A stretch of 38,018 nt of DNA from Acidobacteriota bacterium (GCA_003223255.1 QHYJ01000056.1:1-38018), one strand, 5' to 3'; counted from the stretch's first letter, positions 1 to 8,450 are shown. The notes: generated by a model not told the origin, from the letters alone. A program made the numbers and translations.

Positions 1-281
1 AAGGTTAAAGCTTCGTGTTCGCTTTTTCTTCGTCTACGTTATTTCAACTCCCTTTGTCTGTCAAGCTTTGGCAAAGAACCTAAAAAAGAACCTATCATAA
101 AGAACCTTAAAGAACCTTGCCGGTCTACGGAGCCTTATATCCCCACCCTAAAGGAAGGGGCTTTACGGCCCCTCGGGTAACAACGAAGGGGCAGGTCGGC
201 TCTTTTCTCCTCCTGACCCCTGCCCTCTCCCGACGGGGAGGGGATAAATGCCGGGCGGCGCTACATCTAATTCCTACTTCG
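1..281. other. Non-coding left edge
   Basis: No supported gene. Apart from the AAAGAACCT array, the stretch 130-245 is rich in G/C inverted repeats: GGGCAGG near 190 pairs with CCTGCCC near 222, and a CTCCC/GGGAG pair lies near 228-240. This lies just downstream of the minus-strand ABM gene and could act as its terminator region, but no U-tract is seen. Confidence 0.4.
73..117. repeat. Four direct copies of AAAGAACCT
   Basis: The 9-mer AAAGAACCT occurs at 73-81, 85-93, 99-107 and 109-117, all in the same direction, with start-to-start spacings of 12, 14 and 10 nt. The surrounding DNA (1-120) is AT-rich compared with the rest of the window and holds no convincing gene. The array could be a set of protein binding sites or a remnant of a larger repeat cut by the window edge. 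Function is unknown. Confidence 0.6.
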
Positions 282-671
282 CTAACGCTTCTTTCCTGCG
301 GCTGCCTTTTTGCTCTTCGCCGTGGACGATGCGGAACCCGCCTTCCCCGCCACCCACTGCTCCTCGGTCGGCTTGCCGGCAATCAACTCGTAATCGGTGA
401 ACACCACGTCCCCGCCCACCAGCTCCGGCGAATGCGCGGCCTCAAACTGCCTCACCGCCGCGGATTGGCCGTGGCGCGCCTGCGCCGCCTCGTTTTCAAA
501 GATGAACAGGTGCAGAAACCGCGTTGGATCGTTCTTCTCCTGCCACGCCAGATACATTTTCGTGCCCGGCTCATTTTCTTGCACGTACTTCACAAACACC
601 TCGATCGCCCGCTTGACTTTTTCCACCGCCTCCGGCTTCACCCGGTACCCCCCGGTCTGATAAATGGCCAT
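282..671 (-). CDS. Antibiotic biosynthesis monooxygenase (ABM)-domain protein
   Basis: A 129-residue protein with an ABM/dimeric alpha-beta barrel fold: an N-terminal strand (AIYQTGGYRVKPEAVEKV), a helix, and the core KMYLAWQEKNDPTRFLHLF followed by ENEAAQARHGQSAAVRQFE. The pattern resembles quinol monooxygenase (YgiN-like) proteins, which act on small aromatic substrates or form heme-degrading relatives; the substrate cannot be told. The C-terminal 25 residues form a low-complexity Ala/Lys/Ser tail (SSTAKSKKAAAGKKR). The ATG at 671 is preferred over an upstream one at 761 because GGAG lies just ahead of it and the domain begins right there. The gene stands alone, divergent from the cupin gene. 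Confidence 0.75.
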   Translation of the reverse strand: MAIYQTGGYRVKPEAVEKVKRAIEVFVKYVQENEPGTKMYLAWQEKNDPTRFLHLFIFENEAAQARHGQSAAVRQFEAAHSPELVGGDVVFTDYELIAGKPTEEQWVAGKAGSASSTAKSKKAAAGKKR

Positions 672-1019
672 CACTGCTCTCCTGCTGTTGGAAGTGGCAA
701 ACCGTTCGGTGTGCAAGACTACGCGAATGCCCGGTGTATTCCTTATTAAGAGAATGCGCATTGTCCCGGCCGACTCGAGCGACCCTGTGGATTTGTGGAA
801 AAGGGGCGGCGCTGAACCCTCGAAGCTCGGGACAAGCCAGCCTGACGCTTCGCACGGGGCAGGCTCGCGATTTGTAACTCACGGCATTTTGTAGCGCCGC
901 CAACTTGGCGGCTTCGATGAGTGCCGTCTGCAAATGCTTGTTCCGCTGCTCGACCGGGGCGTGCGCTGGAGAAAAGCGGAGCCTCCAGGTTGCATGCGTG
1001 GAGAGTATAATCGCCCATT
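672..1019. other. Divergent intergenic region without a gene
   Basis: A 348-nt gap between the minus-strand ABM gene and the plus-strand cupin gene. It must hold promoters for both. The only recognisable element is a perfect TATAAT at 1006-1011 ahead of the cupin gene. Open frames crossing this stretch show no family resemblance. Confidence 0.5.
1006..1011 (+). promoter_or_regulatory. TATAAT -10 element close to the cupin start
   Basis: A perfect TATAAT sits 8 nt before the ATG at 1020. No good -35 box is seen 17 nt upstream. Transcription would start at about 1018, giving a leaderless or nearly leaderless mRNA. Confidence 0.4.
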
Positions 1020-1574
1020 ATGACCATGAACCTGACACGAAGAGAGACACTTGCGGGAGCCATTGCGCTGTTGTGCGGAATGGGCGCGGCGGAGGCTCAG
1101 GCACGAGCCGGAATGCCAGGTCATCAAGTTCCGCGCGGCTCCCAATTCGGGGCCGAGCCGGACGCTCATCCCGCGGCAAAGCCGGAATCCCCCGTTGAGT
1201 CGCGGTCTGCGACTGAGCCGGAGGCGCAAGGCGCGGAGCGAGCCGCAGCAGACCTTGTGTTCAAGCACGACTTGCCGAATCTCACCATGGACGATTGGGA
1301 AGTGACGGTCAGTACCGTGGACTATGCGCCGGGAAGAGTGGGCAAGGTGCATCACCATGCGGGGTTCGTGCTGGCGTATGTGCTGGAAGGAAACGTCGTG
1401 ACCAAGATTTCCGGCCAGGAAGAACGAACTTACAAGCCAGGGGAAATGTTCTACGAGCCGCCCGGAAGCACGCACGAAGTGTCACGGAATGCGAGCGAGA
1501 GCCAGCCGGCAAAGCTGCTGGCACTGATCTTCGCGAAAAAGGGCGTGCCGCTGACGATGCCAGGGCCGGCATAA
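1020..1574 (+). CDS. Exported cupin-domain protein
   Basis: A 184-residue protein. Residues 1-27 form a signal peptide with a twin Arg (LTRRETLAGAIALLCGMG, then AEAQA), so export by Tat is possible. Residues 28-80 are a low-complexity Pro/Glu/Ala spacer. The cupin barrel follows: motif 1 is PGRVGKVHHHAGFVLAYVLE, with three His and a later Glu as metal ligands, and motif 2 is KPGEMFYEPPGSTHEVSRNA, with the second-motif His. This is a typical small cupin_2 protein of the periplasm; the substrate is unknown. ATGs at 1020 and 1026 are both possible. A TATAAT lies directly upstream and no Shine-Dalgarno is visible. Confidence 0.8.
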   Translation: MTMNLTRRETLAGAIALLCGMGAAEAQARAGMPGHQVPRGSQFGAEPDAHPAAKPESPVESRSATEPEAQGAERAAADLVFKHDLPNLTMDDWEVTVSTVDYAPGRVGKVHHHAGFVLAYVLEGNVVTKISGQEERTYKPGEMFYEPPGSTHEVSRNASESQPAKLLALIFAKKGVPLTMPGPA

Positions 1575-1603
1575 AGGCGCGGCTTACAGGTCTAACGCGG
1601 GAA

Positions 1604-1686
1604 GAGGGATCTCTCGCTCCGCCTGCCGCAGGCCGGCGAGGAGGAACCTGCTTTTATCTTTGAGAAGATCGAAAGGCAGATCCCTC
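1604..1686. repeat. Inverted repeat between convergent genes, with dispersed repeat core
   Basis: GAGGGATCT (1604-1612) pairs perfectly with AGATCCCTC (1678-1686). The loop contains a second small palindrome, CCTGCCGCAGG (1622-1632). The right arm is part of a repeat (1676-1716) that recurs at 8375-8413: both copies share GCAGATCCCTCGCC and then GCGACCGGG about 30 nt later. Its position between two convergent genes suggests a bidirectional terminator or a mobile palindromic repeat. Confidence 0.5.
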
Positions 1687-1728
1687 GCCTCCGCTCGCCA
1701 AAACCGGGCGACCGGGCGGAGAGGTGAC

Positions 1729-2757
1729 TTAATGTTTCGCTGCCGGGGCGGAGTAGATTTTGGTTTCGGGATGAAATTCGGACCAGGCAAACCAATATTC
1801 CGGCTCCAAAATGAGCGATTCGAGCTGTGAGCCCTTCAACGAGCCGGAAAGGCACTTTCCATAGGCATCCCAACGCGAGCCGGTTTCCTTGTCGGTGAGT
1901 TCGCTAGCGTCCGGGTTGGCGGCGCGGAATTGCAGGGTCTTCCCTTTTGCGCGCGCAATGAAGGCCGTGGTGGTGTCGGACGCCGGCTGATGGACGAGAA
2001 GAACCGGCTGGCCGCCGAGATCGTCGTGGATGACGCGCGCTTCGCGAAGAATGGAGAGGGGAAATGCTTCGCTCGATTCGCCGACGTCGAGGCCGAGAAT
2101 CATGGTGCGCGGCTTGAGGCGGTCGTCCACGCGGAGGACGCCGGGAGGCGCGGAACCTGCGCCAGAGAGCCCGCGGCGGATCATTTCGTTCTTTTCGGGG
2201 ATGCGCTCGGCGTAGCCGGGCAGAGGCTTTAGCACCAAAGTGTCCGGATGCAGGCGGCGCCATTCCTTCCAATCCGTGAGAAGAAAAGGATACAGCTCGA
2301 GGTGCTCGCCTTTGAGCGGCCCGGAAATGGCTTGCAGGCTGGATTGTTGCCAGCGGCTGCCGGTTTCGCGGTCCTGAAAGACCTCGTTGCCGCCGATCAC
2401 GCCGGCGTTGTCCATTTGGAGTTCGCGCCCCTTATTGGCGGCCCTGAACACGAGGGCCGTGTTGCAATAGCTTCACCAGGTGACGGCGATGGGGCCCGAG
2501 GGAGATTGGTCTTCGACGAGGCCGTGCTGCGAAAGAATGGCGGCCGGATAGGCTTTGGCGACGGTACCGGCCATGACGCCGATGACGCGGTCGGGGTCGT
2601 GCAAAAACGTGGCCTCGGAAGCCGAATTAAATTGCGGGGCGTGGACCGCGGTGTACGGCAAGCGCGGCTCGGCTGGCTTTTGCGCGGCGGCGCCTACGCT
2701 CGATGCGAGGGTGGTCGAAGCGATCGCGAGAAGGAACAGGTTTTTCCTGTTGGTCAT
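1729..2757 (-). CDS. Exported DUF3179 protein, candidate selenoprotein (in-frame TGA at 2473-2475)
   Basis: Reading through one TGA gives a 342-residue protein. Residues 1-25 are a Sec signal peptide (NLFLLAIASTTLASSVGAAA). The rest is a DUF3179 protein (function unknown) built of two similar halves: VIGVMAGTVAKAYPAAIL in the first matches ILGLDVGESSEAFPLSIL in the second, and FRAAN and DRETGSRW/DKETGSRW recur in both. Codon 95 is TGA, in the order VTW-TGA-SY-C98-NTALVF. DUF3179 proteins normally read VTYCxxCNTA here, so TGA replaces the first Cys of CxxC. The frame is the same on both sides, with no indel. A hairpin follows at once. The start at 2757 has AGGGA 8 nt upstream. If TGA is not decoded, the gene is a nonsense mutant giving a 94-residue stub. 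Confidence 0.75.
2447..2463 (-). promoter_or_regulatory. Candidate bacterial SECIS hairpin
   Basis: On the coding strand, 9 nt after the TGA, AACACG pairs perfectly with CGTGTT around the 5-nt loop GCCCT. The loop starts 15 nt after the TGA and its first base is G. Bacterial SECIS elements, as I recall, are in-gene hairpins at about this distance with a G at the start of the apical loop. The stem is only 6 bp (three G-C, three A-T), so chance is not excluded. Confidence 0.45.
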
Positions 2758-3011
2758 GAGCAGTCCCTTTTGCTTTGGAAATTGCGACCGCATGCAGACT
2801 CCATTGTGCACTCAGGCAAAGCAAAAGGCTACTTTCGGAAAGTTCCGACGCGATGCAAAGAAATGAAAAGAGCAGACAATTTGGCAGGGCAAGAAGTGGC
2901 TCTGCAACCGAGGGTTGTAACCGAACAGGGCGAGGAGTCGTTTGCTTAAGTAAGAAGGCCAATGTTCGAAATTCGAAAATGGAAAGAGCAGGAGATAGAA
3001 AGGCGTGATGT

Positions 3012-3632
3012 ATGACAAATACGGGGAGTGGAACAGTCAAGACAGACGCTGAGGAGACTCGCGCAGCCGTGCTGCGCCCTTACAATGGCAAAAAAGAGGG
3101 CAACGGGAATTGGGCGACGGCGGGGGCGTCGCTGCTGGTGGGCGCGGCCTTCTTTGCGCTGTGGTTCTGGTTGTTGCCGGGATGGCTGGGGTTTCATGTG
3201 GCCAGCACCGGCGCGGGGCGCTGGCGGTGGATCGCGGCGGTACCGTCGGTGCTGGGCTTTGCGGTAGCGTTGCGGTGCGTGTGGGACTTTGGGCGCACGG
3301 GACATGGCACGCCGGCGCCCATCGCTCCGCCAAAGCGGCTGGTTCTGGTGGGGTTCTACCGCTACGTACGGAATCCCATGTACGTGGCCTTCCTTACGGG
3401 CTGGACAGGGCTGTGGGTCGTGTTCGGACGAGCGAATCTGGCAGCGATTGTGGTGGCGTGCCTGGTGGTGTTGGGAGTGCACCTGTTTGTGCTGGGGTAC
3501 GAGGAGCCGACGCTCGGCCGGATGTTCGGCGCCGAATATGAGGAGTATTGCCGGAATGTGCCGCGCTGGCTGCCAAGGTTGAGGGCGTGGGAGAGTAGTA
3601 GCCTTCCCCGTCCCGCTCGATCAAGACAGTGA
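3012..3632 (+). CDS. Isoprenylcysteine carboxyl methyltransferase (ICMT)-like membrane methyltransferase
   Basis: A 206-residue integral membrane protein. Hydrophobic segments lie at about residues 36-56 (AGASLLVGAAFFALWFWLLP), 70-90 and 122-160. The C-terminal half has the hallmark of the ICMT/PEMT/NnrU family: LVLVGFYRYVRNPMYVAFL, then a membrane segment and EEPTLGRMFGAEYEEYCRNVPRWLPR, where RNPMY, the EE pair and Y..Y..VPRWLP are the cofactor and active-site signature. These enzymes use S-adenosylmethionine to methylate lipids or small molecules in the membrane; the substrate here is unknown. AAAGG precedes the ATG. It is divergent from the DUF3179 gene. Confidence 0.8.
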   Translation: MTNTGSGTVKTDAEETRAAVLRPYNGKKEGNGNWATAGASLLVGAAFFALWFWLLPGWLGFHVASTGAGRWRWIAAVPSVLGFAVALRCVWDFGRTGHGTPAPIAPPKRLVLVGFYRYVRNPMYVAFLTGWTGLWVVFGRANLAAIVVACLVVLGVHLFVLGYEEPTLGRMFGAEYEEYCRNVPRWLPRLRAWESSSLPRPARSRQ

Positions 3633-3946
3633 ATTTTCTCTTTTGCTTCAAGCTGATGTCCAAAGAACCGACGGAGACAAAGGAAACCAAAAAGAAAAAG
3701 GAAGAAGGACAGCTGTACACGCGTACTGAATAATATGGTACGGGGGACCTATTTCCAAAAAGAGGGACAGGAATTCATTCTATTGGCTCCTAACCTTCTC
3801 TCATGCGAAAGCCAGTGGAGAAAGATCCCTCTGGGCGCGAGGCGCATGTCCCCGAGCGCAAAGTCAGCGGGCGCATAGAAAAGCAAGCAACCCGGCCCTC
3901 TACGTTTCGGACGGCCTTCGAACGCATTCAGGAGTTCGCGGGGCAC
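3633..3946. other. Intergenic leader before the histidine kinase
   Basis: The stretch 3633-3800 is AT-rich (for example 3695-3745) and carries no recognisable gene. A reading frame continuous with the kinase opens at 3803, but it lacks a ribosome binding site and its 48 extra residues are polar and featureless, so 3803-3946 is probably untranslated. Confidence 0.4.
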
Positions 3947-6157
3947 ATGAAACTGCGCAGCAAGCTTTTGCTCTCGCTGGTGCTGGTCATCGCCACGATG
4001 ACGGGCGGCACGCTGTTGACGGTGCGCCAATCGATGCAGGCGCAAGCGCAACGGCAAGTCGAAGAAGACGCGCGCAATTCCATCCTCACATTTCAGGTGA
4101 TGGAGCAGCAACGCCGGCTGGTGTTAGGCCGCAAGGCAGAACTGCTGGCCACGCTGGCGTACATGCGCAACGGCGATCCTACGGTCATTCGCGATGTGAG
4201 CCAGGACCCGTGGCAATCGGAGGAATGCGATTTGTTCGCGCTGGTGGACAGCAAAGGCAAAGTCACCGCGTTGCAAAGCCGGATTTCGGACTTTCCGGCC
4301 AATGTGTCGAGTAAGAGCTTCAAGAACCTCGTGCGCGAAGCCGGCAGCCAGGATTGGTGGGTCAACGGGAAGCAAGTCTATCGGGTGGTGGTGAAGCGCT
4401 TCTTTAAGGACCCGCCGATCAATAGCGTGCCGATGGGGGCGGTGATTGTGGGCCGGGAGATCGATCCGGCGCGAGCCAAGGATTTAGGCCGGATTCTGGC
4501 GAGCGAGGTGGTCTTTCAGTCCGGCGCCGACCTTACGGTGAGTTCGTTGGGGGCGGTCGACGAACAACAGCTGGCCGGGCTGATCAAGAGCGGGAGCAAA
4601 CTGGAGCCGCAACTCGGAAAGAGACATTTCTATACGAGTTCGCTCGAGCTGCTGCCGGGAGCGCATCCGAATCTGACTTTTGTTGTGCTGAAGTCGGATG
4701 AAGATGCGCTGGCGTCGGTCGGGCGGCTGAACCATTGGCTCGTCGGCTTGGGATTGATCGTAATCCTGGCGGGCGTGCTGTTGGTTTACGTGATTTCGGA
4801 TACGTTTACGAAGCCGCTCGGTTCGCTGGTGGAAGGCGTGCGGGCGCTGGAAGAAGGAGATTTCAGCTATCCGCTGACCGCCGCAGGCGGAGACGAATTG
4901 GCGTGCGTGACTCGAGCGTTCGAAAGCATGCGCAACACGTTGGAGCGCAATCAAGAGCAACGCGAACAACTCGAGGAACAGCTTCGGCAAGCGCAGAAAA
5001 TGGATGCGCTGGGAAGGCTGGCGGGAGGTGTGGCGCACGACTTCAACAATTTGCTGACGGTAATTAAAGGAAACAGCGACCTGGCGCTGGAACGCATCAA
5101 GCCCACCGACGCGGTGCGCGGAAACTGCGAGCAGATTCGGCGCGTAGCGGACCGCGCGGCGATGTTGACGCGGCAGCTGCTGGCGTTCAGCCGCCGGCAG
5201 ATGCTGCAGCCAAAGGTTTTGGACCTGAACGAATTAATCGCGGAAATGGGCCGCCTCTTGCAGCGGCTGCTGCGCGAGGACATTGAATACAAGGTGCAAC
5301 TCAGCGAACCGCTCGCGCGCGTGCAGGCGGATCCGGGACAAATCGAACAGGTGCTCTTGAACCTGATTGTGAATGCTGCGGACGCCATGCCGAAGGGTGG
5401 AACGCTGACCATCGCGACGGAGGATGTTTGCGTGGATCCCCTGTACGCGCAAGCGCGGCCGCCGCTGGTGCCGGGGGATTACGTGATGCTCGCCGTCAGC
5501 GACACCGGCCACGGCATGGACGCAGGCACCAGGGCACGGATTTTCGAGCCATTTTTTACGACCAAGGAGCCGGGCAAAGGAACGGGCTTGGGGCTGGCGA
5601 CCGTGTATGGCGTCGTGAAGCAGAGTTCGGGCTACATCTTTGTGGAATCCACTCCGGGAGCTGGAGCGCGGTTTGAGATTTACCTGCCCCAAGTGCCGGA
5701 AAAGGCGCAGGAGGCTCCTACCGAAGAGCGCGTGGCCAAGGTGCGCGGCGGGCGCGAGACGGTGCTTCTGGTCGAGGACGAAGGGGACGTGCGGGCGCTG
5801 ATCTGCGAATTCCTGAAAGCCGCAGGTTATCAGGTGTTGACGGCGGCGGATGGCGAGCAAGGCCTCGACATCGGACAAAAATTCCGAGACGAGATCGATA
5901 TTTTGGTGACCGACGTGGTGATGCCGCGCATGCGCGGCCCGGAGCTGGCCAAGCGGTTGAGAGGGATGCAGCCGGACCTGAAAGTGATGTACATGTCCGG
6001 GTACACGGAAGAGTTCGGCGCAAGTGTGCTGGAAGGCGCGTCGTTCCTGCAAAAACCGTTCTCGCGCGATGCTTTGCTGCGACAAATTCATGACGCGTTA
6101 AAAGGGAAACCCGCCGAACAAGCTGAACGCCCCACGTTCTCTCTGCGAATCAATTGA
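3947..6157 (+). CDS. Membrane-bound hybrid sensor histidine kinase with C-terminal receiver
   Basis: A 736-residue protein. TM1 lies at about 5-25; an extracytoplasmic sensor region of about 230 residues follows (Cache-like by pattern: LFALVDSKGKVTALQS, then GAVIVGREIDPARAKDLG); TM2 is at about 263-283 and a HAMP domain at 284-335. After a coiled coil comes HisKA with the H-box GGVAHDFNNLLTVIKGN (His364), then HATPase_c with DPGQIEQVLLNLIVNAADAM (N box), DTGHGMD and GKGTGLGLATVYG (G boxes). A receiver domain (about 605-720) ends the protein, with acidic residues VEDEGD, phospho-acceptor Asp656 in VTDVVMPRMRG, and Lys in FLQKPF. The ligand is unknown. No partner regulator is adjacent. An in-frame ATG at 3803 is possible, but only 3947 has an upstream GGAG. 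Confidence 0.88.
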   Translation: MKLRSKLLLSLVLVIATMTGGTLLTVRQSMQAQAQRQVEEDARNSILTFQVMEQQRRLVLGRKAELLATLAYMRNGDPTVIRDVSQDPWQSEECDLFALVDSKGKVTALQSRISDFPANVSSKSFKNLVREAGSQDWWVNGKQVYRVVVKRFFKDPPINSVPMGAVIVGREIDPARAKDLGRILASEVVFQSGADLTVSSLGAVDEQQLAGLIKSGSKLEPQLGKRHFYTSSLELLPGAHPNLTFVVLKSDEDALASVGRLNHWLVGLGLIVILAGVLLVYVISDTFTKPLGSLVEGVRALEEGDFSYPLTAAGGDELACVTRAFESMRNTLERNQEQREQLEEQLRQAQKMDALGRLAGGVAHDFNNLLTVIKGNSDLALERIKPTDAVRGNCEQIRRVADRAAMLTRQLLAFSRRQMLQPKVLDLNELIAEMGRLLQRLLREDIEYKVQLSEPLARVQADPGQIEQVLLNLIVNAADAMPKGGTLTIATEDVCVDPLYAQARPPLVPGDYVMLAVSDTGHGMDAGTRARIFEPFFTTKEPGKGTGLGLATVYGVVKQSSGYIFVESTPGAGARFEIYLPQVPEKAQEAPTEERVAKVRGGRETVLLVEDEGDVRALICEFLKAAGYQVLTAADGEQGLDIGQKFRDEIDILVTDVVMPRMRGPELAKRLRGMQPDLKVMYMSGYTEEFGASVLEGASFLQKPFSRDALLRQIHDALKGKPAEQAERPTFSLRIN

Positions 6158-6171
6158 GATTAATTGAGATA

Positions 6172-6200
6172 TTGACAGTGAGAAGGGCGGTGGTCATAGT
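6172..6200 (+). promoter_or_regulatory. Sigma70-type promoter, TTGACA-N17-CATAGT
   Basis: A perfect -35 TTGACA (6172-6177) and a 4/6 -10 CATAGT (6195-6200) are separated by 17 nt. The ATG of the following membrane protein is at 6209, only 8 nt after the -10, so the transcript would again be close to leaderless. Confidence 0.5.
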
Positions 6201-6208
6201 CCGGGGCC

Positions 6209-6863
6209 ATGTTCCTGGGGCATTTTGCGCTGGCCATGGCGGCAAAGAAGGTGGCGCCGAAGGCGTCGTTAGGGACCCTGGTGTTGTCCGCGCAGTTCGC
6301 GGATTGCCTTTGGCCGGTGCTGCTTCTCCTGGGTTTCGAACAAGTTCAGATTGTGCCGGGCGTCACGCGGGTCAGCCCGCTGGATTTTGTTTCGTATCCC
6401 ATTTCACATAGCTTGTTAACCGAATTGATGTGGGGTTTGCTGCTGGGCGCGGTTTATTTTTTTCTTACGGCGCGATTTCGAAACGGCGACGGTCGTTGGC
6501 GCACTCTTGCCGGCGCACTGGCTGCTGGATTATTTTGCCCACCGTCCTGATATGCCGCTTTATCCTGGAGGCTTGAAAGTCGGCCTGGGAATGTGGAATT
6601 CCCTTCCCCTGACCCTGTTGGTTGAATATGGGCTATTTCTATTTGGCGTGATTCTGTATGGGAGGGCTACGCGTTCGAAAGACGGATGGAATTACGCGTT
6701 GTGGTCGCTTGTTTTGTTTCTGGGCGTGATGTACGCGGCGTCCCTGTTTGCTCCTCCGCCACCCAGTGTTGGCGTTCTGGCGCTGAGCGCGTCAGCGCTG
6801 TGGCTGACGATTCCGTGGGCCGCCTGGGGCGACCGGGAGCGCGAAGTGGCGCCGCAGCAATAG
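6209..6863 (+). pseudogene. Frameshifted polytopic membrane protein
   Basis: Two frames together make one protein of about 217 residues. The first (from 6209) reads MFLGHFALAMAAKKVAPKAS, an early hydrophobic segment LVLSAQFADCLWPVLLLLG and LDFVSYPISHSLLTELMWG, and runs into nonsense after FRNGD at about 6490. The second frame continues VVGALLPAHWLLDYFAHRPD and has further membrane segments to the stop at 6863. Removing one G at 6491-6492 (GACGGTCGTT to GACGTCGTT) joins them smoothly. The His- and Asp-rich membrane pattern (GHFA, SHS, HW.LD, HRPD) recalls membrane proteins often labelled metal-dependent-hydrolase-like, whose role is unknown. Real decay and a one-base error are both possible. 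Confidence 0.7.
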
Positions 6864-6901
6864 TTTACTTGTCTAGGGTCGCTCGATACTTGGAGGGTTT
6901 C

Positions 6902-8344
6902 GTGAAAAAGATACGGACGTTGGCGGTTTGCGTTTTGGCAGGGGCCGCACCTGTGTGGGCAAACCATTCGCCGGCAACGGATGAGGTGGATGGGAAGGTG
7001 GATGCGTTTGTTCAAGGCGAACTGCAGAAACAGCACATTCCGGGCGTGGAGCTGGGCGTTTACCGCGACGGACAGATGACGAAGGCCAAGGGCTACGGCC
7101 TGGCAAATGTGGAATGGAATGCCGCGGTAACGCCGGACACCATTTTTCAATCGGGGTCGGTGGGGAAACAGTTTACCGCGACGGCAGTGATGATGCTGGT
7201 GGAAGAAGGCAAAGTGGGGCTGGAGGATCCCATCAAGAAATATTTTCCGGATGCGCCGGAAGCGTGGAACGACATCAAGGTACATAACCTGCTGAGCCAT
7301 ACCTCGGGATTAGGCGAATATGAAAGCGGCGCGCGGACGAAACCCGGCGGACCGTTTTATATGCGGCTGGATTACACCGAAGACGAGCTGTACAAGCGAA
7401 TCGCCGATATGCCGATGGATTTCAAGACAGGTGAGGACTGGGCGTACCGGAATACGAATTACGTGCTGCTGGGGATTCTGATTCACAAGGTGACGGGAAA
7501 ATTCTACGGAGATTTTCTGCAGGAGCGGATTTTCAAACCGCTGGGGATGAACCGAACGCGCATTATCAGCGAAGAGGATATTATTCCGAGGCGGGCGGCA
7601 GGCTACCGGCTGGTGAAAGGACAACTCAAAAACCAGGAATGGGTCTCGCCATCGCTGAATTCGACGGCGGATGGCGCGCTGTATTTTACGGTGGAGGATT
7701 TGCAGAAGTGGGATGCGGCGTTGTACACGGAAAAGCTGCTGAAGAAAGCGAGTTTGGACCGGATGTGGACGGTGGAGAAGCTCAACGACGGCAAGCCGAA
7801 CAAAGCGGATTATGGGTTTGGGTGGGGAGTCGGTGAGGTCAATGGGCATCGCATAGTCTCGCACGGCGGGGCGTGGCAAGGGTTTACCTGCTACATCGCC
7901 CGGTACGTCGATGACAAATTCACGGTGGTGGCACTGACGAATCTGGATTCCGGGCATTCGAATCCCGCCAAGATCGTGACCGGCGTAGCAGCGATTTATA
8001 ATCCTGCGCTCAAACCGGTAGAGCAAAAACCGATTGCCGATAAAGAACCGCAAGTCACGCAGATGGTAGGAGAGTTGTTGCGGTCGATTGCCGATGGGAA
8101 GGCGAAACCCGAACAGTTCACCGAGGAGGCGAGAAAACGGCTTTTTCCGGACGAGATGGAGGAATTGGGGCCGGCATTGAAAGAGTATGGGGATTTGAAG
8201 ACGCTGGAATTGATGGAGCGAACCGAAGAAGGAGAGCGGAGGAATTACCGGTATCGCGCGAAGTTTGGGGAGATGACGCTTATGATTTCGATGGGGCTGA
8301 CGAAGGACGACAAGATTGCGAGATTGAATTTTTCGGAAGAGTGA
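6902..8344 (+). CDS. Exported serine hydrolase, class C beta-lactamase family
   Basis: A 480-residue protein starting at GTG 6902, behind a clear GGAGGG; the frame is open further upstream, but that part overlaps the preceding gene. Residues 1-20 form a Sec signal peptide (KKIRTLAVCVLAGAAPVWA). The beta-lactamase/D-Ala-D-Ala carboxypeptidase fold follows, with catalytic Ser86 and Lys89 in GSVGKQFTA, the second motif Tyr182-x-Asn184 (AYRNTNY), and HGG in place of KTG (RIVSHGGAWQGF). The C-terminal 110 residues form an extra domain, similar to those in periplasmic serine hydrolases of soil bacteria. It likely hydrolyses amide or ester bonds of peptides or cell-wall fragments in the periplasm; true beta-lactamase activity is not implied. 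It is convergent with the S9 gene. Confidence 0.87.
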   Translation: MKKIRTLAVCVLAGAAPVWANHSPATDEVDGKVDAFVQGELQKQHIPGVELGVYRDGQMTKAKGYGLANVEWNAAVTPDTIFQSGSVGKQFTATAVMMLVEEGKVGLEDPIKKYFPDAPEAWNDIKVHNLLSHTSGLGEYESGARTKPGGPFYMRLDYTEDELYKRIADMPMDFKTGEDWAYRNTNYVLLGILIHKVTGKFYGDFLQERIFKPLGMNRTRIISEEDIIPRRAAGYRLVKGQLKNQEWVSPSLNSTADGALYFTVEDLQKWDAALYTEKLLKKASLDRMWTVEKLNDGKPNKADYGFGWGVGEVNGHRIVSHGGAWQGFTCYIARYVDDKFTVVALTNLDSGHSNPAKIVTGVAAIYNPALKPVEQKPIADKEPQVTQMVGELLRSIADGKAKPEQFTEEARKRLFPDEMEELGPALKEYGDLKTLELMERTEEGERRNYRYRAKFGEMTLMISMGLTKDDKIARLNFSEE

Positions 8345-8361
8345 GGGTTAGCCCCCACATA

Positions 8362-8413
8362 CGAACGGCGAAAAGCAGATCCCTCGCCGCCGTTCGCAAA
8401 CTACGCGACCGGG
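8362..8413. repeat. Hairpin plus dispersed repeat between convergent genes
   Basis: CGAACGGCG (8362-8370) pairs perfectly with CGCCGTTCG (8388-8396) around a 17-nt loop. The loop and right arm contain GCAGATCCCTCGCC (8375-8388), identical to 1676-1689, and GCGACCGGG follows at 8405-8413, as it does at 1708-1716. It lies between two convergent genes, as the first copy does, and may act as a terminator in both directions. Confidence 0.55.
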
Positions 8414-8450
8414 TTCGGGAAGACCGACTCTCCCATTTGCCTGAGCATTG

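Noticed and set aside
3803-3946. Longer N-terminus of the histidine kinase
   Set aside because: No ribosome binding site at 3803, and the extra 48 residues are polar and lie before the first membrane helix; 3947 is preferred.
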